DNA from: Petrosia ficiformis
Taxonomy: Eukaryota; Porifera; Demospongiae; Haplosclerida; Petrosiidae
NCBI GenBank assembly: GCA_947044365.1
Contig: OX345639.1
Location: 8,291,218-8,355,217, forward strand
Direction of reading: 5' to 3'
DNA length: 64,000 bases
The notes under the pieces were generated by a model. That model had not been told where the DNA came from. It did not search any database and saw only the letters and a program-made list of their open reading frames with translations. Both the position numbers and the translations under genes were made by a program. Below are positions 1 through 15,600 of this stretch, piece by piece; positions within the stretch are counted from its first letter, which is position 1; each line of letters begins with the position of its first letter.

Positions 1-202
1 CATGTACATAGAATGGTACAAAATACTGGACACACATGAACTAACACTTGAATAAACTGGATATATAAACTAACAGCTGTACTCTAGATAAAGTGTACAT
101 AAGGATTAAAAAATGCAAAGTGTAATTACTACATGTACACAAAATTATTATAGTGAAACTGATCATATATTATACTGTATTACAAATGTAATTATTATAG
201 TG

Positions 203-396
203 CAGTGTTTTCCCCAAATGGTGGTACCATGCCACTCCCCCATCCTTTAGTCTAGATCTTGCTCCCCACCTGTTAATTTTAAAGTTAATGCTGAAAATAT
301 TGTTTTAAAACACTCATTGAACATTGTTGACCAAATGTCATATACTACCATTGATGCACTCCCCTGCCCTTAATGTTTATCCTGTGGGAAACACTG
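203..396. mobile_element. hAT-like MITE with CAGTGTTTTCCC ends
   Basis: The segment begins CAGTGTTTTCCCC and ends GGGAAACACTG, so its ends are inverted copies of each other. A second, longer element with the same ends lies at 46389-47040. CAGTG termini are typical of hAT elements. The flanks do not give a clean 8-bp duplication. It lies upstream of the first recognised HAUS5 exon. Confidence 0.6.
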
Positions 397-688
397 TAGT
401 GAAACTGATTATATACATATGTATACATGTATATATACACATGTACTTGTAGTGTAGTATAGATGTAAAATCATTGATTTGATCACCATAATCAATCTCA
501 GAGGGTCCGAGGGAAGTATGATTTCAGACCTATCTAGTTGCTTCATGATTATTGCCCATTATAAATGTGTATATATTATACATGTATCTTTGATATGTGA
601 CAAACTTTCATGTAAATTTAAAATTTCTATATGAAACTCTGCTTATATTAATAGCTCGTGTTGACTGAGTTCCTTTATCTTTTGTCAG

Positions 689-3600
689 TCCCTTTTAAGA
701 ACCTATCCCTGTGAAGAACTAATGCAGTCCCTCATTGAACTGACCCAAGAAGATACTACTGAACTAACACAACTGACAGATGAACTAAATGTATCTGAAG
801 AAGTGGAGAATCTCAGGTACAGTAACAATATAGTAGGTCACGTGTCTTTAAAAACTCTCAAGTAGTGTTGTTTTATAGCTGTAACTAAAACCCCTTTTAG
901 TAAAGTATTGCAACTCTTAGGTTAACTAAACTGTAACTAAATGCAGTGTACAAGTCTATTACAGTAACTATAAATAACTAAAATAACAAGTGTATATAGA
1001 GAGAAAAAAACATCCCTATGATTGCTTTACAAATTTATAAAAGTATCCCTATGACTGCTTTGTGGTGTCCAGCATTCAGTAATCATGGCTGACTGACTAT
1101 CAAGCATGAAAGACAACAGCTTATTATAGTTATTATTTTGATTATCTACTCTCCTGACCTTTCAAAGGGCCTTGTAGAACTTTAGGAATATATGTCAGGC
1201 AGAATAGCTAGCTGTTAGTTCCAGTTTCTACGTAAGCTACACAGCTTTCTTTTTGCTGGTGTGCAGAGCTTGATCGCGCGTTCTTTTACGCGCCACGCCT
1301 ATTAATTGACCGAGCCCCCGGGAATGATATAACTTCCTTAACTACGTATACAACGCATACTCGCGTAGGTGACACAAACATATATATATATATATATATA
1401 AACATACATCGAACCCGTGGGAAAGCAATCATAGGGATGGCCCTACGGGCCATAAAAATGGCCACTAATGGGCACTTTTAGTTAGTTAACTAAAACTAAA
1501 ACCCTTTTAGTAAGCCTAATATTATTATTGTTAATCAACTGTAACTAAAAGTGGTCATTATTGCCTTACTAAAACAACACTACTCTCAAGGGAGTATATA
1601 CACTGTAGTATTATATATATAATTATATATAGTTATGTTACCATGGTTACCAGTTTCATTATTATGAAAAGACTTAGTTTATATTAGTTATCAGCTTCCA
1701 TTATCATCAAAAGACATACATACTCTATATACATGTATATGTACATATATGTCACATGTCTTTAAATTATTAAGTAAACTCTCATGTGAATATTACAATA
1801 ATATTTAGTGATGTCAATTTGATATTCCGATAAGCTGATAATGACTATAGGCCATTGAAGAAATCAGATATTAGAAGGCATTAGTAATATCAGATTGATA
1901 TCAGAGTTTTGATACTTTTTGAAGCATGGGCCAAATTGGCTCAACAAAGGTTAGTGCGTGTGCCATTGGGAATACATCTTGAGCCAATTAACAAAAAGTT
2001 AATGCTGTTAGTGACAATAAACTGTGCCACTGGCCTAAAGAAAGAACTGTGCAGTGCCAAATAAGGGGCATTGGTGTGCCATATCAGCTTATCAAATACA
2101 CTGATACAGGAATTACAATACCTAACATTATTAAGTTTACATACTATCACTGTACTTCAAATGTACTACACAGTATTACACCTACATGTAAGTACTACAT
2201 GTACAGTATATGTCAATAAAAAGTCACCAAACAGTAACTCAGTAGTTTCATTATCACTACAGTAGTTCAACAGTAGTTTTGACAGTAATTAGTGTACTTG
2301 TCAATTGAACACCACAGTAGTGAGACAGTAATTACTATACTATACTGACAGTTTGGGATGGGCAATATTTTGATTATCGTGATAATCGTGATTAAAATTT
2401 CCTGTGATAATCATATCGTCTAAATATTCCCATATCATGGTCACAAAAATAACGATTATTGTGCCATAACTTCAGGTTTTCAGTACTATATATCACATCT
2501 AAATCAGTTTTTCAACATTGTTTACTCAACAAATAAAAGGTATCAATTTGATTGTTGAATGAAATCTACATACATATGTAAGGTAGCCAATAATTGCAAT
2601 AATCATGATACTTGCAAAAACAATAATCGTTGACTCATATTTTCATAATCGCCCATCCCTACTGACAGTAGAACTAACTGTACTGTATGATGACATTTTA
2701 TTGACTTGTACTGTATGTTATCACATACAAATGTAAAGGGAATTCACACATTGCAGTACAGAGTAGTACTATAGCACTACTTAGTAAGAAGTACAGTTGA
2801 CTATCACCTTATTAAAGTATAGCTCCTATCATATGTAAACTTAATAAAGTCAGGTATCGTACATGTACATTATTAGTACTAATAGCGGTTGATTATGTTA
2901 CTAATAAAAATGGCTAAAAATTAATTTGATTATCAGTGCATCACTAATATATACTGTAATATTCAGGCCTTCATTTAGAAAATTCAAGTTGATTTTGAAA
3001 GGTGGATGGGAGGTGGTTGGTGATGTACAAGGGTATTGTGCTGTGTCTATTGGCAAACTAACTTTCAAGGGGTGGGTGGTGTGAGATTTTAGCAAGTGCT
3101 GAATGCTTTTAATTATATCAAGTTATTGTTAAACACAATACATTATCAATTGACACTTCATTTCTGATAAAGCTATAATAATTATTAAATATCACATAAT
3201 ACATTATTAGATGAGACTTCATTTCTGATAAAGCTACATGTACATGTATATGTACAGCTACATGTACATGTACATGTAGCTGTACATGTACATGTACATG
3301 TACATGTACAGCTACATGTACATGTATAATAATAAAAGAAAGAGTTTGTAGGATTGAAACTGTTATTGATAATTCAACATTATATATCCAAACAGGTTTA
3401 CATATGATGGTGAATCATTGAGAGAAGAAAGATCACCTTTCCAGACAGTGGAGGATCATATACAGGTATTATACTGTTTTCCGGATGTTTATGGTAAACC
3501 TATATCCTGTGATACATAGAATAGATGGTATACAAGTACTCTTTGTTACCTGGAATTACATGTACATGTAGTGTATATGTGTACATTACCTATTATGTCA

Positions 3601-6600
3601 TGATAAACTGACATGACATCACATATCCTGGCAGCCTACCTGGAATAGCTTAGTACTGGTTGTTAGTATGTAGTACCGTGTACTTAGTACTGGTTGTTAG
3701 TATACAGTACTGTGTACTTAGTACTGGTTGTTAGTATACAGTACCGTGTACTTAGTACTATGTAGTACTGTGTACTTAGTACTGGTTGTTAGTATACAGT
3801 ACTGTGTACTTAGTACTGGTTGTTAGTATACAGTACCGTGTACTTAGTACTGGTTGTTAGTATACAGTACCGTGTACTTAGTACTGGTTGTTAGTATGTA
3901 GTACCGTGTACTTAGTACTGGTTGTTAGTATAAAGTACCGTGTACTTAGTACTGGTTGTTAGTATACAGTACCGTGTACTTAGTCTGGTTGTTAGTATAC
4001 AGTACCGTGTACTTAGTACTGGTTGTTAGTATAAAGTACCGTGTACTTAGTCTGGTTGTTAGTATACAGTACCGTGTACTTAGTACTGGTTGTTAGTATA
4101 CAGTACCGTGTACTTAGTACTGGTTGTTAGTATGTAGTACCGTGTACTTAGTACTGGTTGTTAGTATAAAGTACCGTGTACTTAGTACTGGTTGTTAGTA
4201 TACAGTACCGTGTACTTAGTCTGGTTGTTAGTATACAGTACCGTGTACTTAGTACTGGTTGTTAGTATAAAGTACCGTGTACTTAGTCTGGTTGTTAGTA
4301 TACAGTACCATGTACTTAGTACTGGTTGTTAGTATACAGTACCGTGTACTTAGTACTGGTTGTTAGTATACAGTATCATGTACTTAGTACTGGTTGTTAG
4401 TATACAGTATCGTGTACTTAGTCCTATGTAAAACTGTGTACTTAGCACAGGTTGTTAGTATACAGTACCGTGTACTTAGCACAGGTTGTTAGTATACAGT
4501 ACCATGTACTTAGTACTGGTTGTTAGTATACAGTACTATGTACTTAGTACTGGTTGTTAGTATACAGTACCGTGTACTTAGTACTGGTTGTTAGTATACA
4601 GTACCATGTACTTAGTACTGGTTGTTAGTATACAGTATCGTGTACTTAGTCCTATGTAGTACTGTGTACTTAGCACAGGTTGTTAGTATACAGTACCGTG
4701 TACTTAGTACTGGTTGTTAGTATACAGTACCATGTACTTAGTACTGGTTGTTAGTATACAGTACCGTGTACTTAGTACTGGTTGTTAGTATACAGTACCA
4801 TGTACTTAGTACTGGTTGTTAGTATACAGTACCGTGTACTTAGTACTGGTTGTTAGTATACAGTACCGTGTACTTAGTCCTATGTAGTACTGTGTACTTA
4901 GCACAGGTTGTTAGTATACAGTAATGTGTAGTTAGTACTGGTTGTTAGTATACAGTACCGTGTACTTAGTACTGGTTGTTAGTATACAGTACCATGTACT
5001 TAGTACTGGTTGTTAGTATACAGTACCGTGTACTTAGTACTGGTTGTTAGTATACAGTACCATGTACTTAGTACTGGTTGTTAGTATACAGTACCGTGTA
5101 CTTAGTACTGGTTGTTAGTATACAGTACCGTGTACTTAGTCCTATGTAGTACTGTGTACTTAGCACAGGTTGTTAGTATACAGTACTGTGTAGTTAGTAC
5201 TGGTTGTTAGTATACAGTACCATGTACTTAGTACTGGTTGTTAGTATACAGTACCGTGTACTTAGTACTGGTTGTTAGTATGTACTTAGTACACAGTGCT
5301 GTATACTAACATTCAATATACATTTGTATATATACATGTATTAGTGTCACTCGCACATTGTAGACGTAGTTAAGAAAGTTGTCATGTGTCATTCTGTTGG
5401 CTTTCTCTGTCAATATGGGCATGGCCTGTAAATGAACGGATTGTACGTGTGCTTGGGCTATAGTAATCATCTACACTGCAGACCAGCATGAAGAAATGAG
5501 CTTATGAAAACTGTAATTAATAACAGATTGTAGCTGAATGACATACATGTACATTGCAAAACATGAACAAGAAAAATAAGTAATTGTAGTACATGTATGT
5601 TGTTGGGGGTTCTTACACACAGGGAGATGGCTGAAAAACAATGAAGTATTTGTGGGAAAACTTAATAATTAAATAATATATACTCCTTTCCATGTACATG
5701 GTCACATATATCTTGTTCTTGCTTTTCTCATCCCCAGACTGCCATGTCCTATGGGCAAAATATAGTCTGGAACAGTTGCTTCAAATTCTTGGTTCAAATG
5801 TCAAACATCTTTTCCACTCAAAAAGGACGTTCATTTCTACCAACACCTTATTTGAGTGAAATAGACTCTTGACGCTTGGACCAGAATTTAAAGCAACTGT
5901 TCCCGACTGTCTTTCAGCCGTAGAGCATGGAATTCTGAGGATGAGACTATGTTTTTACCGCATTGTCATATTTAAATTCATGTGATGGTATGAATTTGAA
6001 GATTGGTCTGAAGCATACATTATGTTCATGTAGCTTTCCAAGAATGTCAACCTTATGAAATGACTGCTTCATCTTCTTAATGAGCCATCTTAATCTGTGT
6101 GGTCTAAAAAGAGGCAAAACTGGGTTCACATGATGATGCAAAGTCTTGCACTGTGTCTGTTGCATTGTGATAAAATTCTGAAAACTGATTGGTCAGATGC
6201 AATGCAGCTGATGAATCAGATCCTATTACTATGGACAATTACTATGGACAATTATTATGGACAAACACTATAGACAATTATTATGGACTATTACTATGGA
6301 CAATTACTATGGATAATTACTATGGATAATTACTATGGACAATTACTATAGACAATTACTATAGACAATTATTATAGACGATTACTATGGACAATTATTA
6401 TGGACAAATACTATGGACAATTACTATAGACAATTATTATAGACAATTACTATGGACAATTATTATGGACAAATACTATGGACAATTATTATAGACAATT
6501 ACTGTGCATAATTATTATGGACAATTACTATGGACAATTATTATGGACAAATACTATGGACAATTACTATAGACAATTTTATAGACAATTACTATGGACA

Positions 6601-9600
6601 ATTATTATGGACAAATACTATGGACAATTACTATAGACAATTTTATAGACAATTACTATGGACAATTATTATGGACAAATACTATGGACAATTATTATAG
6701 ACAATTACTGTGCATAATTATTATGGACAATTACTATGGACAAGTACTATGGACAATTACTATGGACAATTACTATGGACAATTACTATAGACAATTACT
6801 ATGGACAATTACTATGGACAATTACTATGGACAATTACTATAGACAATTATTATAGACAATTACTATGGACAATTATTATGGACAAATACTATGGACAAT
6901 TATTATAGACAATTACTATGGACAATTACTATAGACAATTACTATGGACAATTACTATGGACAATTACTATAGACAATTATTATGGACAATTACTATGGA
7001 CAATTACTATGGACAATTACTATAGACAATTATTATGGACAATTACTATGGACAATTACTATGGACAATTACTATAGACAATTATTATGGACAATTACTA
7101 TGGACAATTACTATGGACAATTACTATAGACAATTATTATGGACAATTACTATGGACAATTACTATGGACAATTACTGTGCAAAATTACTATGGAGAATT
7201 CGCTGCAGTTATATATCACACATGATGTTGTCCCCCACTCGTTGCTTAAAATTAGTTTGTAACTTTGTACAGGAAGACAAGATTGAAAATCTGGTAGTGT
7301 ATGTCATTAGAGGTCATTATGTTTTGTCATGCTTATTTTTAGAAAGCAATACTCAATAATAACAAGATACAGTATATGCAGGGGTGTGGAAACATTGAGC
7401 CAACTGCCGGACATTTTGACCTATTTTCACCACTCTTGTCCTGCTCCCCATATACTTTGTATACAGTTTAGTTTCAATTTACCGGACATTCACTAGATTT
7501 ATCGGACAATGTCCTGCATGACTGGCTGTTTCCACACCACTGAGTATATGTCACTAAAAAGTCACCATACAGTACAGTAATTACTCAGTAGTTTCATTTC
7601 CACACTGCAGTAGTTAAACAGTAGTTTTGACAGTAATTAGTGCACTTGTCAATTGAACACCACAGTAGTGAGACAGTAATTACTATACTATACTGACAGT
7701 AGAACTAAGGTAATTACTGTTACTGTATGGTGACATTTATTGACATGTACTGTATATGGAGAAAATAGTATTCCTGTAAATATAGAATATGATTGTTTTG
7801 GTGTCATCATTCTGATGATCAAGGCTGACTTTATCATGTCTGAAACCCATCTATCCACTTTTCTAACTTCATTTTCTTGTAGAACTTTCAGAATACATGT
7901 ATATTTCAAGTAGAACAGCTATTAGTTCCAGTTTCTATGTGAGCTACAAGCAGATTTCTTTCAGAGCTTGAGCAGACGTACTTTTACATGCTACGCCCAT
8001 TAATTAGCCAAGCACAGACCCCCTGGAAAGACGCAACTTCCTTAACTATGTATGCAATGCGTATGTGACACAAGCAAATATATACACATGTATGCCATGG
8101 AAAACAATCAGGGATAATAATTATTTTCCTGAAATTGCGAATGACAGCATTTGTCACTCACTAAATTTTATAAACACTTAAGGGACTTACAGCTGTCAAG
8201 AGGGACTCACTTTATATTGTTTGTTTCCATTCTCTCTTTATTTGGGAGGTTGAGTGTTTATTTTCATATAACAGTAAAGATTATAAACATGTATTGTTAT
8301 TGTGAAGTATAATAACAAATGTGTGGATTGTTAACTACTATAATATGTAATGCATATCATTACATATTTTCCAATGAGTAATTATTGTGAATTTATTGGT
8401 AACATATGTGTGATGCAGTGTTTTTGATGAGCTCATATGGTTCACCATTGGCCCAAATAGCTTCTTATTTGGCACTGCACAGTTCTCACTTGGGCCAGTG
8501 GCGCAGTTAATTATGATTATATTGTCACTAACAGCATTAATTCTTTGTTAATTGCCTCAACATGTACATGTACGTGTATTCCAAATGGTGCACACACTAA
8601 ACTCCAACCATAACAATAATAGTTTTTCCTGAGTTAAATATTCATGGTGGCTCTGTATCACGAAAAACATGAAATTACACCCCACGAAAATATCCCGCTA
8701 TATGGTAGTAGTTAACATCATGCCAGATTTTTTGAACGAAATTTTGACCCATGAAAATGGAATGTCGATCAAAACACGAAAATTATAGACCCCACGAAAA
8801 TATCCCGCTATATGGTATAAAATGTTCATCATACACCTGTACCTATACATGTACTTATAATATGTCATTACATATTTTCCAATGAGTAATTCGGATTGTT
8901 ATTATGAATTTATAGGTAAAATATATGTGCGATGTTAACAATTATAAAATGTATGTCATACATGTAGATGTAGATGTAGCTATAGTATTCCATGACAGCT
9001 TTTCCAATGAGTAATTCTTGTGAAGTGCAATTTATAGGTAACAAATATGTGTGATGTTAACTACTATATATAAAAATTAATGTTTATCATACATGTACCT
9101 ATTTAATTTTCCATGACATATTTTCAAATGAGTAATCCTTGTGAAATACAATCAAATACGTGTGATGTTAACTACAATATCATACATGTACATGTACATG
9201 TAGTCTTCCATGACAGCCTTTCCAATGAGTAATTCTTGTGAAGTGCAATTTATAGGTAACAAATATGTGTGGTGTTAACTACTATAAAATGTTTATCATA
9301 TACATGTATGTACCTATTTGACATATTTTCCCATGAGTAAATCAGATTGTTATTGCGAAGCAGTATTTATTTGTGTACTATAGATATACCCATACTTGTA
9401 CATATGGTATTCCCTGACAGAATCCCTCTATTCCAAACACTCTTGAGATACATGTAAATATAAGCACCCTGATTGGAGGGGTGTCCTCATTTCAGAGGCA
9501 AATTTACATGTATACTATAAAGCAAAATCTGGACATTTTAAAGTGACTTTAATACAGGGATGTCCTCATTTCAGGAGTGTTAGAACAGGGGGTTCCATTG

Positions 9601-12600
9601 TATACAAGAGGGATAAATGAATAAGGTTTTTTTTTTTGTTTTTCATCAAGTCACAATATAATTAATTATTATACACATAAATCCATCATGAATGTTAGAA
9701 ATGTTGGTTATTGAATTACCCATGATGTCATTGTATTTATGTTTGAAGTATTTACACACAAATGTATTATTATTATAAATTTATAACAGTTATTACACAA
9801 CTTTTTTTTTCAATACAAAACACGATCGCACTAAAACAACAAACAATTAAAAGAGTTTTTGTTTTTTCACTTTCTTCACATTACGTAGAGGGACAGTGAA
9901 AATACATACATTATATAGATTAGTATGTCTGTTTTTTTGCTGTTAATTGGTGTTGTTTTAATTAACTACATGTATAACCAAAACCCCTTTTAGTAAGGAT
10001 GTGACATTCACATGTACATGTATAACCAAAACCCCTTTTAGTAAGGATTGTGACATTCACATGTACATGTATAACCAAAACCCCTTTTAGTAAGGATTGT
10101 GACATTCACATGTACATGTATAGGGTTTGAGCTAGAAATATTTTGAAGGGTGTCCTAATTAAATATTCATTGTGGGTGTGGTCAATTATTAACCTTTTTT
10201 AATTAAAAATTTACAGCATATACATGATCAAGCCTACATACATGTACATGTACAGGATCTTCTACAGTCTTTCTTCTGATGTTTGGACAGCCATCTATAA
10301 AGGCATTCTTCTTGGACTTTGTACAAAGCCTATAATACATATTTTATTCACCTGGTCTTCAGTCTAGCCAAGACATTTCTTCCAGCCATCTGGGAACACA
10401 TGGTGGCAACACCCTTAAATTTTGTTGTTATTAATGACAATAACTGACCACACACTTTATTTATTGGGTGCCTTTCACTTGAAAAATGCCGTCTTTTGCG
10501 AGTTTCAGGGCATCTTAAAACGCCTGAATTGTATTGTAGCTCAAACACTGTGTATAACCAAAAACCCCTTTTAGTAAGGATTGTGACATTCACACGTACA
10601 TGTATAACCAAAACCCCTTTTAGTAAGAATTGTGACATTCACATGTACATGTATAACCAAAACCCCTTTTAGTAAGGATTGTGACATTCACACGTACATG
10701 TATATAACCAAAAACCCCTTTTAGTAAGGATTGTGACATTCACATGTACATGTATAACCAAAACCCCTTTTAGTAAGGATTGTGACATTCACACGTACAT
10801 GTATATAACCAAAAACCCCTTTTAGTAAGAATTGTGACATTCACATGTACATGTATAACCAAAACCCCTTTTAGTAAGGATTGTGACATTCACATGTACA
10901 TGTATAACTAAATTACAAGTCTACTGTAATAACTATGTAACTGACTAAAATGAAAATTTACCGATAATGAGTACTTTTAGTTAGTTATATAACTAAAAAC
11001 CATTTTGGTTCTCCTAATATCATTCAAAATTTTGATAAACTGACATGCTATAACTGATAGTGTTATAGTATAATATTGAAGTTTAATTGATTGCAAGTAT
11101 ACATGTATATACACTGTACGTACCCTAGATATTTCACCTGTCACAAAGAAATTGAAAACTTGTACATGTACATGTTTGAGTAATCAGTAATATCTAATCA
11201 CAAGCATGGTCTCAGACAGTGAATGTAGTAACCTCAATGATCCATTTAATGAGGTAGTTTTTGCATGTAACACTCACATAAGTAGACCATTGTTATCACA
11301 TACAGTTAAAGATTGTACATGTATGATAAGTGTATGATGTAATGTAGGATGTACTATAAGGAAAGTTATACCAAGAAGCACCATTTAATAGATGTCCTAT
11401 GTACTGTAATAATGTGACCTAATGTTTTAAAAGGGTCACTTTCTTGCAAAGTAGATGATAGACTAAGTATAAATTTTACTATCATGATATTACAGGATTG
11501 ACTATTCGATCATGATTGTGAATAGTATCACGATAGTTCATTTGACAATTCATACATGTACAATGAAATTCACTAAAATTTTCTAGATTTTTGAGTTTCA
11601 ATTTACAAGCTAGGAAAAAACATCTACATGTAATTAGATTGAGCAACTTCACTGCTACACTGGGAAGACATCTCTTGAGGATTACCAGTACTTTTATTAC
11701 CATTTCTAACTGTTCAAAGACTCTTCAGTGAGAATTCTTCATGTTATCTTCCTTTCTATCTATCTTATGAAGACACTTTGCTGGAAACTCAAAACAACTT
11801 CAACCCCATTGAAGAACATCTCTCTAACTAGAAATTGTGGCTCAATTAATGCCATGTGTTTCTCAAGTGCGCATGTGCAGTTGCTATGCGTCACTATTAC
11901 GATAGTATAATCGAATAGTCAGTCAGTTATTCAAAGTTTTGTTTTAATTCATAAAAGTTATTCAAAATTCAATTGTATTTTATTTGTTCATAGGAAGCAC
12001 AACTACAACATCTCACAGCTTCTCATAATTTGATCAAATCTGAAAGAGAAATGAAAACAGCACAGAGTCACTTAAAAGATGTAATACAGAATTGGGAGAG
12101 ATTAGTCAGTGTGTTATACACACCTGGATCCGAAGAAATGAATCTAATTAAACGTGAATTCAATGTGAATATTGAATTACATGGATGTGAATCATCACTG
12201 GGTGAAATAGATAGTTTATGTAGTAGCATGACACATTTATGTCAACAAAGAGAAATTATGGTTCAAAGTTTGAAGGATAAAAGTAAACAAATAGAAGAGT
12301 TTGGAAGTGTTATGGTAAGACTACCTACATGTATATGTTATACACCATACATATTAAATGTACATGTACATGTATATTTGTTAATTGAACAAAGTGTTTT
12401 AGTGTATACAGTATGTTGACATGTGTGGGTTTTGTATATATACTGTACTATGAACTTATAAACATGTGATAAAGGTTCAGTTTATATTGAAATTGTAAGT
12501 ACACATAATATGTGTGTTTGTATTACATGTATGTTTATAATTAGTATGTTGGGCAATACTGATTTGTAAACCATCAATATACATTAAGTGTACATGTACA

Positions 12601-15600
12601 CCATCAATATACATTAAGTGTACATGTACAATGTACATGTATAAGAGATCAACCTGATGATACATGTATATACATGCATGTACATGTACATGTATATTAC
12701 ACATGTGCATGTATAAGAAATGATGGTGTATATGATTATGTACGTATGTATAAGAGATGATCAAGTGTACATGTGTTGTATAAGAAATGATCATGTATAT
12801 GTACATGTGATCTAGCTGATGGTGTATACATGTACATATATAAGAGATGATCAAGCTGATGGTGTACATGTATATGTATATGTACAAGCCTCAACAAATT
12901 ATTAGTTTTTAAGAATAGCAATGGCTGATCTGCTTATATACATGTAATAGGGTTAGGTCATTTTGAGATTCATCAGCTTAGATGAAATTTGCATTACTCA
13001 TGTGATCAATGTGTTTAATGTAAAATGGTATATGTCAAAAAATGTTACCATACAGTAACAGTAATTATCTTAGTTCTACTGTCAGTACAGTCGGTAATTA
13101 CTGTCTCATGCACTACTGTGACACCAATTACTGTCAAAACAACTGTTGAACTACTGTAGTTTGAAAATGAAACTACTGAGTGATTAATTACTGTACTGTA
13201 TAGTGATCATACATGTACACACGTATCCTTGATGTCATGCATAGTTTTTGATAAGCTCATATGGTGCATCATTGACCCAAGGAGCTTCTTATTTGGCACT
13301 GCACAGTTCTCTCTTTGGGCCAGTGGCACAGTTAATTATGATTATATTATCACTAACAGCATTAACTCTTTGTTAATTGGCTCAAGATGTATTCCCAATG
13401 GCGCACGCACTAATCATTGTTGAGCCAATTAGGCCCATGCTTCAAAGCATATCAAAAACTACATAATGTGATGCACTAGTAATTACAAATCAAAACCTTC
13501 ATTAGTATTGTTTGTCCTCCTGAAAAACACGGTTTACAGTGTGTCTAAAAACTAATTTATGTTTTATATGTATGAGATGATTGTAGCAATGGTATCTTAA
13601 TGTGATTTGTGAATGAGATGTGATGCAATAATTAATTGCAACACACCTTACCTGACTTTATTAAGTTTACATACTATGATGGGAGCTACTTTAATAAGGT
13701 GATAGTCAACTGTACTTCTAAGTAGTACTATAGTACTACTCTGTACTGTAATGTGTGAATTCCCTTTACATTGTATGTGATAACATAGTACCAAGGTGAA
13801 ATACTGTGTAGTACATTAAGTACAGTGTACTTCACTCACAAAGTACACTCCTTTACAAAGTTTTGTGTACAGGCTTAGCAAATAGTGATTGTGTACAATT
13901 GCGTATTGATAAACATAAAACTTTTGCTGTGTATGTTAGGATGTGAAAGACTTACTCACAAGTCCCTGAACCATTTCTATAGAGCACCTTCACAGCTACA
14001 GTGTTTGCTTTCCTAGCCAGTCCCCATGTGTAGTCAATGGAAGTACAGTGATAGTATGTAAACGTAATTACTGTAAAGTGTAAATTAATAAACTGCAATA
14101 TGATTTTATATATGTAATGAACAACTGCTCAACCTAAATTACAATTGAGCTTGTGATACATTTTACAATGCCCTGTATTTAAATGCTACTAATAGCATTT
14201 AAACAGGATAATGTCAGGATGCCATGATGTTGTATTCAGGAAGAGCAGTATTCACTATCCCCACTCATCAATAGCAATCATTTCCTTTATAAAAAACCAA
14301 CTATATAATATTTAATTAAATGTAACATTTTTTTCTAACCCAATCATATCCTTTCACACATTGTTAAGAAACCCTAAGATCTGTTAGCTCTAACATCACA
14401 TAGAAAATAAATGCTAAATAATACTGAAAGTGAAAGGGACTTTCCTCTTTCAACCTTATTAATTAAAATGTAACATTTATACTCTAAAATGGATGTACAG
14501 TGCTTGAAATAGTTTTTAAAAGTGTCCAACAGAAACATTTTAACAAAACAATATTTATGCTTATGTGAGATATAGAAATAATCCACTGATTGGTCTAGAC
14601 TAATAATTAACCTCTATGTAAGGTTACTGTACTTATTTTAGCAGACAATTTGTCAGGTCAAATGCAATTCAATCTGGACAAAGAGGTGAAATGTCTGGAA
14701 AATGTCCATTTGTTGATTACTATATACATAGTGAATACTCTCATATTACATTATGACATTGTAATTAAATTTCTTTTAATAACGATTACATGTATCATAG
14801 GATAAGCAACAGAAAGAGATGCAGTCCATTGTTAAACAAAACTCAACAGCTATACATGGATTATTACATCAACAGAATGAGGTACAGCAAAATTTATAAC
14901 ATTAGTTTGGGAACCAGTGTTTTTGATAAGCTCATATGGCACACCATCGCCCCAAAGAGCTTCTTATTTGGCACTAAGGTATTCCCAATGGCACACACAC
15001 TAACCATTGTTGAGCCAATTTAATTGGCCCATGCTTCAAAACGTATCAAAAGCTTTGTTTGGAATGATCAACAATATGTTAGTTTTTGCATCATAATATT
15101 CTTACATAATGTTTGGTATTGTATTGAGTTACAGTATAATCACCATTAAACTGTACACTATAATACTTATTGAGTTACAGTATAATCACCATTAAACTGT
15201 ACACTATAATACTTATTGAGTTACAGTATAAATTGTATAATACATATTAATTATTGGGTGACAGTATAAATTGTATAATCATGCATTAACTATACACTAT
15301 AGTACATACAGTATAAACAATACATATTTTATTATTAAGTTACAGTATACATTGTATAGTCATGCATTAACTATACACTATAGTACATACAGTATAAACA
15401 ATACATATTTTATTATTAAGTTACAGTATACATTGTATAGTCATGCATTAACTATACACTATAGTACATACAGTATAAACTACATTATAATACATATTAA
15501 TTATTAAGTTACAGTATACATTGTATAGTCATACATTAACTATACACTATAGTACATACAGTATAAACTACATATTAATTATTAAGTTACAGTATACATT

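Noticed and set aside
3653..5290. CRISPR-like array
   Set aside because: Repeats are adjacent with no unique spacers, in a eukaryotic intron.
6594..7359. DNYYGQLLWTI repetitive frames
   Set aside because: 13-bp satellite cycling through frames every 39 bp.
12477..12921. 136-codon minus frame rich in Tyr, Ile, His and Met
   Set aside because: Product of ACATGTAT-rich simple sequence after a HAUS5 donor; no domain.
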